Assembly: GCA_012845835.1 (NCBI GenBank) | Contig: JABAKD010000003.1 | Location: forward strand, 557,984 to 621,983 | DNA length: 64,000 nt | Direction of reading: 5' to 3' | From: Undaria pinnatifida | Taxonomy: Eukaryota > Sar > Phaeophyceae > Laminariales > Alariaceae | Shown here: positions 1 to 10,640 of the stretch, piece by piece | How positions within the stretch are numbered: position 1 is the stretch's first letter | Layout of the letters: each line of letters starts with the position of its first letter | The notes under the pieces: generated by a model | Seen by the model: the letters and a program-made list of their open reading frames with translations, nothing else | Told to the model about the DNA's origin: nothing | Database searches by the model: none | Position numbers and translations under genes: made by a program

Positions 1-225
1 CGGCCAGCACCGCCTTTCGAAGCTTATCTCCCGACAAACATAGAAAACCGTTCTAATGTATAGAAAACCTTCCCATAAGAGCAATATACAAAACATACAC
101 CATGACACCATCCTCGAAGCACATCACACACCACGCACCGCACACATTCCCCATCATTTCGTACACCTCCACCTTTCCGGCGAGCAGCGCCTTCCGAAAG
201 CTACCCCCCATCTAACACATGTTTA
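1..225 (-). pseudogene. Two decayed partial copies of the ferredoxin-domain exon
   Basis: Two minus-strand segments resemble the end of the exon at 1192-884. At 33-1 the reading is GDKLRKAVLA, against GDNLRKALLA in the exon; the copy is cut by the window edge. At about 217-145 the reading is SFRKALLAGKVEVYEMMG, against NLRKALLAGKFEVYDMVG. Similarity at the second copy runs past the exon into the sequence matching its donor site and early intron. That suggests DNA-level tandem duplication, not retrocopying. The second copy lacks the glycine/aspartate lead-in and the GT donor is changed. Either copy could instead be a diverged alternative exon, since the real next exon (expected to carry the iron-sulphur cysteines) lies outside the window. 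Confidence 0.6.
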
Positions 226-255
226 CCAGTAGAAAAAAATCCTACTACACAGCAG

Positions 256-540
256 TCGTCATCCCACGCTAGGTAGGGGTGAAGCAAATTCTAAGATTTT
301 TCTGAGCTCCTAGCATGAGGATATCTGTCAAAATCTCACCTGATACACGACTTCGAAGGCGTTCGTTGGTGCAGCAACCCGGCCAACATTTATGTGCGCT
401 AGTCTTGAAAATAGATATTCTCGTGAAAATATCATGCTAACCGATAATTCCACACTTGAGTAGGCCAATCGGTAAGAGGTAAGAAACGCCTGGCCCAAAA
501 AGTGGAACTCCTACCGTGACATGACTCATAGAACAACTTC
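256..540. mobile_element. MITE-like dispersed repeat, family 'ATCCCACGGTAG', copy 1
   Basis: A ~280-bp unit starts near TCATCCCACGCTAGGTAGGG and ends with CTACCGTGACATGACTC, an imperfect inverted pair. Related copies lie at 28885-29160 and 58440-58710, with a reversed copy at about 50049-50275. Shared interior landmarks are a TGAGCTCC..GAGGA segment, a 'GAAGGCATTC.CGC' segment and an 'AACCGGTAGTTCC'-like segment. It has no coding capacity and is probably a non-autonomous DNA transposon. I could not fix a target-site duplication. Confidence 0.5.
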
Positions 541-582
541 CCATAAGACAAGTAGACACTAGCTAACACGCAAGTCACGGAA

Positions 583-775
583 CCATTCCGAAGGACGACG
601 CAGAGAACGGGAAGGAGATCGATATCGGCAGCTTCAGAGATGCGGTTGTTGTTGACGCAGAGAAGGGGAAAGAGATCGATATCGGCAGCTTCAGAGATGC
701 GGTTGTTGACGCAGAGAAGGGGAAGGAAATCGATATCGGCAGCTTCAGAGATGGGGTTGTTGACTTTGTAGCCGG
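583..775. repeat. Three tandem copies of a 54-57 bp unit
   Basis: The unit contains GAGATCGATATCGGCAGCTT. It is repeated three times, with units of 57, 54 and a partial length, all multiples of three. Both strands stay open across it. The plus frame reads GKEIDIGSFRDAVV repeatedly and ends at a TGA near 831. The minus frame reads SLKLPISISFPFSAST and is the out-of-exon extension of the PDZ/ferredoxin exon frame. The plus reading looks more like protein (acidic and hydrophilic), but no start or clear acceptor supports it. Confidence 0.6.
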
Positions 776-883
776 CTGCGTGTCGGGGTTGCGCTGGGAT
801 CGTACTTGGTCAGGCAACGTCTGTCTACAATGATGATTTGATGCCCGTTGAGCCATGCTACCGGCCTTGAACACACCACCCAC

Positions 884-1192
884 CTTTCCTACCATGTCGT
901 ACACCTCAAACTTCCCGGCTAGCAGCGCTTTCCGAAGGTTATCCCCCGTCTTCGCCTTCACCACCCCCAGCTCCTTCCCGTCCGCACTCATCACCCGAAC
1001 CTCACACGCCACCACCGGCGGCGGTGGCGGAGGCGGAGGCGGTGCCGGTGCCGGGACAGAGGGGTCACGGAAAACGAGGTCAATGGGGACCCCTGCAGGG
1101 GTGGCGACTAACGCATCCATGATGGCGTCGAACGTCGCGCCGGTTACGTCTTGGCCTCCGAGCTCTACCAAAAGCATGCTAGGGCCGACTTC
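884..1192 (-). CDS. Exon 2 of plastid PDZ / 2Fe-2S-like protein
   Basis: This internal exon is 103 codons, phase 0 at both ends. On the minus strand it follows a long pyrimidine tract and an AACAG acceptor at 1197-1193, and it ends at a GTGGGT donor (883-878). Residues 1-43 are the second half of a PDZ domain (MLLVELGGQDVTG followed by a helix, FDAIMDALV, and a final strand, IDLVFRD). A nine-proline linker follows. From about residue 63 a ferredoxin-like beta-grasp start is visible (EVRVMSADGKELG..GDNLRKALLAGKFEVYDMVGK). In plant-type ferredoxin-like domains the cysteine loop comes right after this point, so the next exon should supply it, but it is outside the window. Iron-sulphur binding therefore cannot be confirmed. 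The exon joins in frame to 24069-23773. PDZ-ferredoxin fusions fit a thylakoid or stromal role; that is inference. Confidence 0.75.
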
Positions 1193-1199
1193 CTGTTTT

Positions 1200-1265
1200 T
1201 TCGGTGGTGGTGAGGGTTGGGGTGAGCGGGGGGGGGGGGGAGGGGGGGGAGTGAAGGTTGGAGGG
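1200..1265 (-). promoter_or_regulatory. Splice acceptor pyrimidine tract
   Basis: On the minus strand this is an almost uninterrupted C/T run, including 13- and 9-base C tracts, just upstream of the acceptor of the PDZ/ferredoxin exon. It supports the acceptor choice. The same strand-biased C runs occur at 56700-57500. Confidence 0.5.
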
Positions 1266-1374
1266 ACCGCCTGAGTGGCCGTGCCGCTTTGCTTCTTTAT
1301 TTACTCTCTTCTCGGTCGAAACTTAACTTTGCGAGTAACGTGTTGCGTCGGCCGCGCTTGCACCAGTGATTCCC

Positions 1375-1665
1375 GATGCGTACTACGATAGAGGGGTCGG
1401 GGGCCATTTTTTGCAATTTTTTTCCCGAAAGGCGGGGGCTCCTTAACCCTCACCGGGCGGAACTTGAAATGTTTGAAAAAAAACAAACATTTTTTGAATG
1501 CCTAGGCAATGGATTATGGCCATCGGCTTGCCCTTTCAGTTTACCCAAAAATATGTTTTCGGGTGACGTATCTGATATAGAGCTCCTCAAGTGGATATCG
1601 GCCTCAGAAAAGCAAGGCTGCACCGGTACCGTAGACCCATCTCCCCTGACCAGCTGAACAATCTA
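1375..1665. repeat. Dispersed repeat, copy related to 36390-36610
   Basis: It shares with 36490-36600 the ordered landmarks CCTAGGCAATGG, a 'CATCGG.TTGC' segment, 'TTTACCCAAAAAT'-type A-rich DNA, 'TCGGGTGA', 'GAGCTCCTCAAG' and 'CCTCAGAAAA'. Similar fragments occur at 48420-48830, 59400-59600 and 60300-60540. The small ORFs crossing it are not conserved in frame. Confidence 0.45.
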
Positions 1666-3595
1666 CTACTGTTCGTAGCGCCGGAGGGCCAACAGCACGA
1701 CACCGTACCAATAATTTCGGCCATGTGCAGCCATTCTGTGCACGGAAAACGAAAAGTCTCAGGGGCGGGCACGTTAGAAGCCGGGACGCGAAAATGTGGC
1801 CGGGACGGGAACGAGACGCGACGTGAACGGGAAACCGTGTGATGTTTCGTTCTCGATCGCGATTTCCCGACCGTTCCCGTCGTTGTTTTCTGTTCTCACC
1901 GTCTACCATCCCAACGTTAGGTGTCTTGTTCCCGTCCCGACTGTTTCCAGTCCCACTGTCTGCCCAGTTGTTCCCATCCCATCTCGACGTTCGCACACAC
2001 TCTCCCATCCCGCATATCATTGTTGGGGTAGTTACTGTAGTTCCATTCCATTTAACACCAACTTTTTCGTTTTCCCCATCACCATGGATGCAACTGGATT
2101 ACGCAACGTTAACTCTGGATGCACCACAACAAAGAGGAGATCGCTGGGTTCTACTAAATACGAGCATGTATACGAGTACAGATATATTTTATAGTTTCCG
2201 TGTTGTTACTTCATTTGCTATACGACAGCGTGCAGCGTTAGCGTCAAAAATAAAAAAATGTGATAAAATAACCGAGAACCCAGACCAGAAAAGAAAAGCG
2301 CAAATAAATTAATCCAGAAACCAACAACGAACACTAGAGGTGCGTCCATGTCCTCCTGACTCTACCCCCTTGCGCCACCAGGGCCAAGTTCCCCTCCCAT
2401 GCACTTCCGAAGAAGCATCAAAAGGTCATCCGCCGTCCACATAAATGGCTGGTTTGTGTATGTTCATTGATTGTTCATTACCCCCCCCCCGCCATTTACC
2501 AAAAAAAAATGTCTCAATAAACAGTAAACATATTTTTTAAAACCAAACTAAGGAAAAACTAAGGAAAAGGCGGGGTAGGGGCGGGGGGAAGACAGCATTC
2601 GTCAGCTGTGAGTTTTCCCAAAACTACATTCCCGATCGATTTCCCGACGATTTTGCCGACCGATTCCCCGATCCCGTCCCGTTCCACCCCACCAAGATAA
2701 CGCGTACTCTCATCCCATAACGTCAACCAAATGGCTTCCTACCTTCCCGTTCCATTCCCAATCCGCGGTAAACAAATCGGATTATTTTCCCATACCGTGC
2801 CTCGGGAAGGCCCAAAATCATTGGGTCTGCGGTGGGCGAGACGATCGCATCCAGTACCGTGGCACCGCGTGTACCCCTGCAAAACCTCGGCCTTGACTTT
2901 ACCACTGAAGTCTACAACACGCTAAACAAAGGACAAGAGCCGGCATAACTCGTACGTAGAGCATCGACTGCAGCTCAAAGAAGATTGCAGAGCGACAGAA
3001 AAACGCGGCCGCTTGCGCACCGATCGTGATCCGATTATGTGTGCTATGATAAATATATGTGTCATGTCGAGCTTACGAGTACCTGGTAACCGCGTTCAGG
3101 CAGGTATGAATACACGAGTATCATAACACGAGCACGAAAAACAGGAGTAGAGAGAGAGTATACACTGGCTGGTACTCGAACACACGAGTAACTCGAGCAG
3201 AACGGAGTACTTATTCGATGCGAATGACCGGCAAGGCTCCCGTGCCTGCTGGCGGGCCTTTCCTAGTTTTGTTGCCTGCTGGCGGGCCTTTCATATATTT
3301 TCGCCGCTGCTCCATAAAGACTCCCGTGCCTGCTGGTGGGCTTTTCGTGTTGTATGTATTCAACGTCACAGCTGACGTTTCGTTGCAGGTTCGGTCACAG
3401 CTGTCCTTCTGTGCAACAGCCGACGCTCTAGATAGAGGTGGGTAAGGTTCATATTTTGCATTTGCTTTTCAAGTATGCGTCAGACCTATCAACGCCCACC
3501 TTTTCAAAATTTGCACGACCACTCGCAACTACAACATTTCTGTCTGGCTCAAACCTCTGTGGCAGCCTGCAGAGAGAGCACAGTGCAGCGTGCAG
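1666..3595. other. No gene recognised
   Basis: I see only short ORFs on both strands without conserved motifs. Notable content is a stretch of CCCGTCCCG/CGGGACGGG words at 1795-2000 and three copies of a GCCTGCTGGCGGGCCTTTC-like unit at 3240-3345. The region would lie inside the proposed giant intron of the minus-strand PDZ gene. Confidence 0.5.
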
Positions 3596-3599
3596 AAAA

Positions 3600-3735
3600 G
3601 CAATACAATAAAGTACCTATATCCTTAACGAGGACACACATCCCGTAGTACGCGCGATCGGAGTATCACACACACAGCTTGCAAAGATGAGCTTCGACGA
3701 AGTCTTCGATCTCACAGCTGGAGTGTGCTGTTATT
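3600..3735. mobile_element. Short dispersed element, 'CAGCTTGCAAAGATGAG' family
   Basis: It carries the block CCTATATCCTTAACGAGGAC, then GCGCGATCGGAGTATC, then CAGCTTGCAAAGATGAG and GATCTCACAGCTGGAGTGT. The same order occurs at 36900-37035 and 57710-57845, and part of it at 16250-16330. Reverse-orientation pieces are at 19680-19742, 43430-43495 and 60850-60930. It is probably a MITE family with coding-free interior. Confidence 0.55.
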
Positions 3736-3747
3736 TCTGCTAGCGGT

Positions 3748-6700
3748 ACTCCCGAAGTATGCCTGTTACCGGCCGGTGTGGCGGACAAAAACAAATTGGT
3801 GCTGTAGCGTCCTCTGTATGTAAATACTAAAATAACAAAATAATAGCAGGGCAGTACGGCAGTGCAGCGGTACGTACGGTAGTAAAGGTATCATCCTCTG
3901 TATGTAAGTACTACAAAAACAAAATAATAAGAGGGCAGCAGTACGGCAGTGCAGCAGTACGTACGGTAGTAAAGGACAGAGGAGTGCACCAGTGGGGACG
4001 GTGGTACTCCCAAGCACCAGTGAGAGGCCGGTATTGTGTAAACAAAAAAAAAGGTTCATCTCCCACAGGACGAAAAAAGACTCCCAAGTACGGAACGGCC
4101 CACCCACCCACCACGGACGACGCAGTGCACCCTACACCCACCCACCGACCAAATATTTACGAAATACAGCATTACAGCAGTGCAGCAGTACGTACAGCAG
4201 TACACGTGGTACGCGGGGAGCAGTTAGTTAGTTGGTTGGTTCTTGAGGATCTTGTATGAAACAGGAAGGAGACAGGGGAAGTAATAACAGGGCAGCAGTA
4301 CGGCAGTGCAGCAGTACGTACGGTAGTAAAGGACAGAGGAGTGCACCAGTGGGGACGGTGGTACTCCCAAGCACCAGTGAGAGGCCGGTATTGTATAAAC
4401 AAAAAAAAAGGTTCATCTCCCACAGGACGAAAAAAGACTCCCAAGTACGGAACGGCCCACCCACCCACCACGGACGACGCAGTGCACCCTACACCCACCC
4501 ACCGACCAAATATTTACGACATACAGCAGTACAGCAGTACAGCAGTGCAGCAGTACGTACAGCAGTACACGTGGTACGCGGGGAGCAGTTAGTTAGTTGG
4601 TTGGTTCTTGAGGACCTTGTATGAAACAGGAAGGAGACAGGGGAAGTAATAACAGGGCAGCAGTACGGCAGTGCAGCAGTACGTACGGTAGTAAAGGACA
4701 GAGGAGTGCACCAGTGGGGACGGTGGTACTCCCAAGCACCAGTAGGAGGGCGGTATTTTAGAAACAAAAAAAAAGGTTCATCTCCCACAGAACAAAAAAG
4801 ACTCCCACGCACGGAACGGCCCACCCACCCACCACGGACGACGCAGCGTACCCTCCACCCACCCACCGATCAAACCTTTACTACATACAGCAGTACAGCA
4901 GTGCAGCAGTATTAGTGGTTCTCCTGAAGTATGCCTGTTGCCGGCCGGTATGGCTGACAAAAACAAATTGGTGCTGTATCATCCTCTGTATGTAAGTACT
5001 AAAACGACAAATTAATAACAGGTCAGTACGGCAGTGCAGCAGTACGTACGGTAGTAAAGGTATCATCCTCTGTATGTAAGAACTACAAAAACAAAATAAT
5101 AAGAGGGCAGCAGTACGGCAGTGCAGCAGTACGTACCGTAGTAAAGGACAGAGGAGTGCACCAGTGGGGACGGTGGTACTCCCAAGCACCAGCAGTGGGA
5201 GGCCGGTATTTTAGAAACAAAAAATAATCTCCCACAGGACGAAAAAAGATTCCCACGTACAGAACGACCCACCCACTCACCACGGACGATGCAGTGCACT
5301 CTCCACCCACCCACCGACCAAACCTTTACTACATACGGCATAGCAGCAGTGCAGCAATACGTACAGCAGTACACGTGGTACGCGGGGAGCAGTTAGTTAG
5401 TTGGTTGGTGGACCTTGTACGAAAACAGGAAATAGACGGGGGGAGTTTCACTTTTTGACAATACTCAGCGATCTCGGGGAGGGAGCGAGCCGCCGTCCAC
5501 CACCTATCCACCACCCACCATCCACCCACGGACCTACCCAGTACAGCAGTACAGCACTGCAGCAGTACGTAGAGCAATACACCTGACAGGCGAGCAGCAG
5601 CCGATTCGTTGGTTACAGTGCTCTCGGGCTGGGATTTGCAATTGTTTACCATTCCCCGCCACGCCGGGGGCCAAGCGAAAAGCGCTCGCGTTGCCGATTC
5701 TGCGCACGGCGAGCGGCGACGGCTGCACGCTGCTGTGATTGGTCCTGGTGTTGTTGTGCTTGCTGTTGACGCAGGCGCGCTTGTCGTCTCGTGTCCATGG
5801 CTCTGTCCATGGCTCAAGTGGCCAAAAAGCAATTCGAAAGTTTAATATAGTTGGAGTTCGAAAAAAAAAGCGGGAAGCGACGAAGAAAAAGCGGGGGGGG
5901 GGCAAGCGAGCCGTCCCCGCGAGGGCGATTTCCACGCTTTCCCCCCGCCGACGTGGGGCACCGACGGCCGTTCTTTCGCCGGCACGTCGTAGTGCTGCTG
6001 GGCAGATGGGACGTGGCGACACCGCGAGGCCGCCGGAGGCCGAGTGGAGCTCGGGAGTCGCAGCTTTTCGGGAGGGGTGTTATGACCAAGACATCTTCAA
6101 TGATCCAAAAAAACGCCACGACCACGACGATAGCGTATTACTTCGTATACTAGTGGTACTCCCGAAATATGCCAGTTGCCGGCCGGTATGGCGGACAAAA
6201 ACAAATTGGTGCTGTATCCTCTGTATATTAAGTGCTAAAAAAACGAAATAATAACAGGGCAGTACGACAATGCCGCCGTACGTACGGTAGTCAAGGTATC
6301 ATCCTCTGTAGATTATGTAAATTTTGCAAAACAAAAATGATAACACGGCAGCAGTAGTACGTTCGGTAGTAAAGGACAAAGAAGTGCAGCAGTGGGGACG
6401 GTGGTAATCCCAAGCACCAGTGGGAGGCCGGTATTGTAGAAACAAAAAAAAGGGTTCATCTCCCACAGGACGCAAAAAGACTCTCACGTACAGAACGGCC
6501 CACCCACCCACCACGGACGACTCAGTGCACCCTCCACCCACCCACCGACCAAACCTTTACTACATACAGCAGAACAGCAGTGCAGCAGTACGCGTACATC
6601 AGAACAGCCGTACAGCAGTACGTACAGCAGTATACACCTGGTACGCGGGGCGCAGTTAGCTGGTTGGTTCTTATGAAACAGGAAACAGCAAAAAAAAGAC

Positions 6701-8470
6701 TCCCACGTACAGAACGGTCTACCCACCCACCACGGACGACGCAGTGCACCCTCCACCCACCCACCGACCAAATCTTTACTACATACAGCAGAACAGCAGT
6801 GCAGCAGTTCGTACTTCAGAACAGCAGCGCAGCAGTACGTACAGCACAGCAGAACAGCAGTGCAGCAGTACGTACATCAGAACAGCCGCCAAGCAGTACG
6901 TACAGCAGTATACACCTGGTACGCGGGGCGCAGTTGGTTGGTTCTTATGAAACAGGAAACAGCAAAAAGAAACTCCCACGTACAGAACGTCCCACCCACC
7001 CACCACGGACGACGCAGTGCACCCTCCACCCACCCACCGACCAAACCTTTACTACATAAAGCAGAACAGCAGTGCAGCAGTACGTACATCAGAACAGCAG
7101 TGCAGCAGTACGTACAGCACAGCAGAACACCACCCACCATGCACCCACGAACCTACCCAGTACAGCAGTACAGCAATGAATGCAGCAGTACCTAGAAGAG
7201 CAATACACCTGACAGGCGAGCAGCAGCCGATTTGTTGGTTACAATGCCCTCGGGCTGGTGGTACTCCCGAAATATGCCTGTTGCCGGCCGGTATGACGGA
7301 CAAAAACAAATTGGTGCCGTATCCTCTGTATATTAAGTGCTAAAAAAACGAAATAATCGTAGGGCAGCAGTACGGCAATGCAGCAGTACGTACGTACCAG
7401 TAAAGGTATCATCCTCTGTATGTAAGTATTAAAAAAAAAAAATAATAACACGGCAGCAGTACGGCAGTGCAGCAGCAGTACGTACGGAAGTAAAGGACAG
7501 AGGATTGCAGCAGTGGGGACGGTGGTACTCCCAAGCACCAGTGGGAGGCCGGTATTGTATAAACAAAAAAAAAGGTTCATCCCCCACAGGACGCAAAAAG
7601 ACTCCCACGTACAGAACGGCCCACCCACCCACGACGGACGACGCAGTGTACACTCCACCCACCCACCGACCAAACCTTTACTACATACAGCAGGACAGCA
7701 GTGCAGCAGTACGTACAGCAGTACACCTGGTACGCGCGGCGCAGTTAGTTGGTTGGTTCTTGAGGACCTTGTATGAAACATAAAAACAGACGGGGGGGGA
7801 TTCCTTTTTTGACGATACTCGGCCATCTCGGGGAGCGGGCGAGCCGCCGTCCACCACCCACCCACCACCCAACACCCACCCACCACCCACCATGCACCCA
7901 CGAACCTACCCAGTACAGCAGTACAGCAATGCAGCAGTAGTACGTAGAGCAATACACCTGGCAGGCGAGCAGCAGCCGATTTGTTGGTTACAATGCGCTC
8001 GGGCTGGGCGGGATTCGCCATTGTTAGGCCAAGCGAAAAGCGCTCGCGTTGCCGATTCTGCGCACGGCGAGCGGCGACGGCTGGACGCTGCTGTGATTGG
8101 TCCTGGTGTTGTTGTGCTTGCTGTTGGCGCAGGCGCGCTTGTGGTCTCGTGTCCATGGCTTTGTACACGGCTCAAGTGGCCAAAAAGCAATTCGAAAGTT
8201 CAATATAGTAAGAGTTCGAAAAAAAAAAAATAGCAGACAGCGACGAAGAAAAAGCGGGGGGGGGGCAAGCGAGCCGTCCCCGGGAGGGCGATTTCCACGC
8301 TCCCCCCTCGCCGAGGTGGGGCACCGACGCCCGTTCTTTCGCCGGCATGTCGTAGTGCTGCTGTGCGGATGGGACGTGGCGGCACCGCGAGGCCGCCTGA
8401 GGCCGAGTGGAGCTCGGGAGTCGCCGCTTTTTTTGGGGGGGTGTTTCAACCAAGATATTTTTCAAAGATC
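3748..8470. repeat. Higher-order satellite with ~365-bp and ~2.37-kb periods
   Basis: A block beginning GGTACTCCCGAAGTATGCC recurs at about 3748, 4918, 6153 and 7258. Inside, a ~365-bp unit (GACGGTGGTACTCCCAAGC, an A-run, CCCACCCACCCACCACGGAC, then AGCAGTAC words) repeats at about 3980, 4340, 4705, 5155, 6390 and 7500. A ~500-bp GC-rich segment (AAGCGCTCGCGTTGCCGATT onward) occurs once per two blocks, at 5590-6110 and 7960-8470. This gives a dimeric higher-order unit of about 2.37 kb. Many overlapping ORFs are products of the repeat and are not called as genes. Confidence 0.85.
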
Positions 8471-8879
8471 CAAAACGTCACGACCAACCTTAGCGTATTA
8501 TATAATAAGGATAATATGGGTACCTAGGATGACGTTTTAGGCTGAGGGCTAACGAGAGAGCAGAACGCGGCTGACCAGAGCGAAGCGGCGAAACTTAGCC
8601 TACTCTGAAAATAGTATAGTAAAGGAACCCTTCACCTCTACGCGCCCTTACAAGTTGAAATAACTTGAAAGGGCTGGGCGTGCTCTACAAAGTTTTTCCA
8701 TCACGGCACGGTGTTCAGGCACGCCGACGAGTCCCAACTCTGCGAGCGCGGGGCATGAGAAGTCTCTCCCGGGGACGGCTAGCGATCTTCCCCGAAAGGT
8801 AGAGAATCGTAAAAAAAGTGCAAATCCCACCCAGCTCCTGGCGTACCACAGGACACAGGACCACAGGTGTACCGCTGCA

Positions 8880-10640
8880 CTGCCGTATTGATACTCTGTA
8901 TGCTGCCGTTATAGATTGGTCTGTACGTGCTGCTCCACTGCTGTTGTACTGCTGTTGTACTGCTGTGATGATGGGGTGCGACCGTCCAATTTGCTCCGTA
9001 CCGTCTCTTTCCGATAGACATGTGCCTGCATTTTTATCTCACCAAGTTTGTGTAATCGTACTCTTTGTCTTACCGAGTTCGGGTCCGAGTCCAACCCGTC
9101 GCCTAGCGACACCTTCTTCTTTTTCAGTCAACAGGAGTTGCCTAGCGACACCTCCTTCTTACGGGCACTGCAGCTTGCAGCAAAAGTTTTCTTCATCGTA
9201 CTCCTGTACCGTATGAGTCTCAGTTACGGTATAAGTACCCGTCGACTCGCGGCCGCTATGGATTGGTCGGTACGTGCTGCTCCACTGCTGTTGTACTGCT
9301 GTTGTACTACTGCTGTGATGGTGGGGTGCGACCGTCCAAGTGGCTCCGTACTGTCTTTGCCCGTAGACATGTGCCTTCATTTTTGTCCCACCGAGTTCGT
9401 GTCGTACGCTTTGTCTTACCGAGGTCGGGTCCAAGTCCAACCCCTCGCCTAGCGACACCTTCTTTTTTTCCAGTCAACAGGAGTTGCCTAGCGACACCTC
9501 CTTCTTACGGGCACTGCAGTTTGCAGCAAAAGTTTTCTCCACCGTACTCCTATTACCGTATGAGTCTCAGTTGCGTGCGGTATAATAACCCATCGACTCG
9601 CGGCAGCTTCTCCTTTCGACTATAGTGTGTTTTTCTAATTTGGCAGTTTTGCGGTATACCCGTCGACTAGCGGCAGCTTCTTCTCCAGAGTGTTGGGCGG
9701 TTCTTCAATTTCGCAGCCGACAAGAGTTGCCTATAGCTCCAGCTTCTATTGAATAAGGCTATGTACTGCATATGAAACCGGTTGCAACTTCTGAGTGCCT
9801 TTCGCTGTTCCGTACGAGTCTCGGTTTCGGTAGACTATACCCCGTCGCCTAGCGGCACCTTCTTCCATGTATTAGGTTGATCCTTAGTATGACGGGCGAC
9901 CGTCCAAGTCGCTCCGTACCGTCTCTTTCCCGTAGATATGTGCCTGCATGTTTGTCTTACCGAGTTCGTGTCGTAGTCTTTGTCTTACCGAGATCGGGTC
10001 GAAGTCCACCCCGTCGCCTAGCGACACCTTCTTCTTTTTCAGTCAACGGGAGTTGCCTAGCGACACCTCCTTCTCACGGGTACTGCAGTTTGCAGCAAAA
10101 GTTTTCTGCATCGTACTCGTGTACCGTATGAGTCTCAGTTACGGTATAAGTACCCGTCGATTCGCGGCAGCTTCTCCTTCCAAGGATTGGGTGCCTTTCT
10201 AATTTGGCAGTTTTGCGGTATACCCGTCGACTAGCGGCAGCTTCTTCTTCAGAATGTTGGGTGGTTCTTCAATTTCGCAGCCGACAAGAGTTGCCTAGCG
10301 CCAGCTTCTATTTTAGGTCATGTACTGCATATGAAACCGGTTGCAACTTCTGAGCGCCTTCCGCTGTTCCGCACGAGTCTCGGTTGCGGTAGAATATACC
10401 CCGTCGCCTAGCGGCACCTTCTTCTTGCATGTATTAGGTTGATCCTTACAGTAGTATCGCGGGCGACCGTCCAACTTGCTCCGTACCGTTTCTCACCCGT
10501 AGACATGAGGGTTCGGGTCGACGTCCACTCCGTCGCCTAGCGACACCTTCTTTTTTGTCAGTCAACAGGAGTTGCCTAGCGAGACCTCCTTCTTACGTGC
10601 ACTGTAGCTTGCAGCAAAAGTTTTTGCGCTTGCAGAAAAA
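8880..10640. repeat. Tandem array with ~350 and ~560 bp units
   Basis: Four copies of a segment containing GTCGCCTAGCGACACCTTCT and GAGTTGCCTAGCGACACC lie at about 9090, 9440, 10010 and 10530. Each copy is preceded by a 'GCGACCGTCCAA..TTGCTCCGTACC' segment. A longer ~561-bp duplication is visible between 9640-10200 and 10200-10640 (landmark ATGAAACCGGTTGCAACTTC). ORFs here repeat the same peptide and are not genes. Confidence 0.8.

Noticed and set aside
575-1177. Single 200-codon minus ORF as one protein
   Set aside because: Only 1192-884 reads as PDZ/ferredoxin. Past the GTGGGT donor the frame loses family similarity and runs into a tandem repeat.
7239-8168. 309-codon minus ORF
   Set aside because: It lies wholly in the higher-order satellite, and the same peptide repeats in other units and frames.
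3748-8470. CRISPR-like array
   Set aside because: Repeat and spacer lengths vary, the spacers are themselves repeated, and the genome is eukaryotic.
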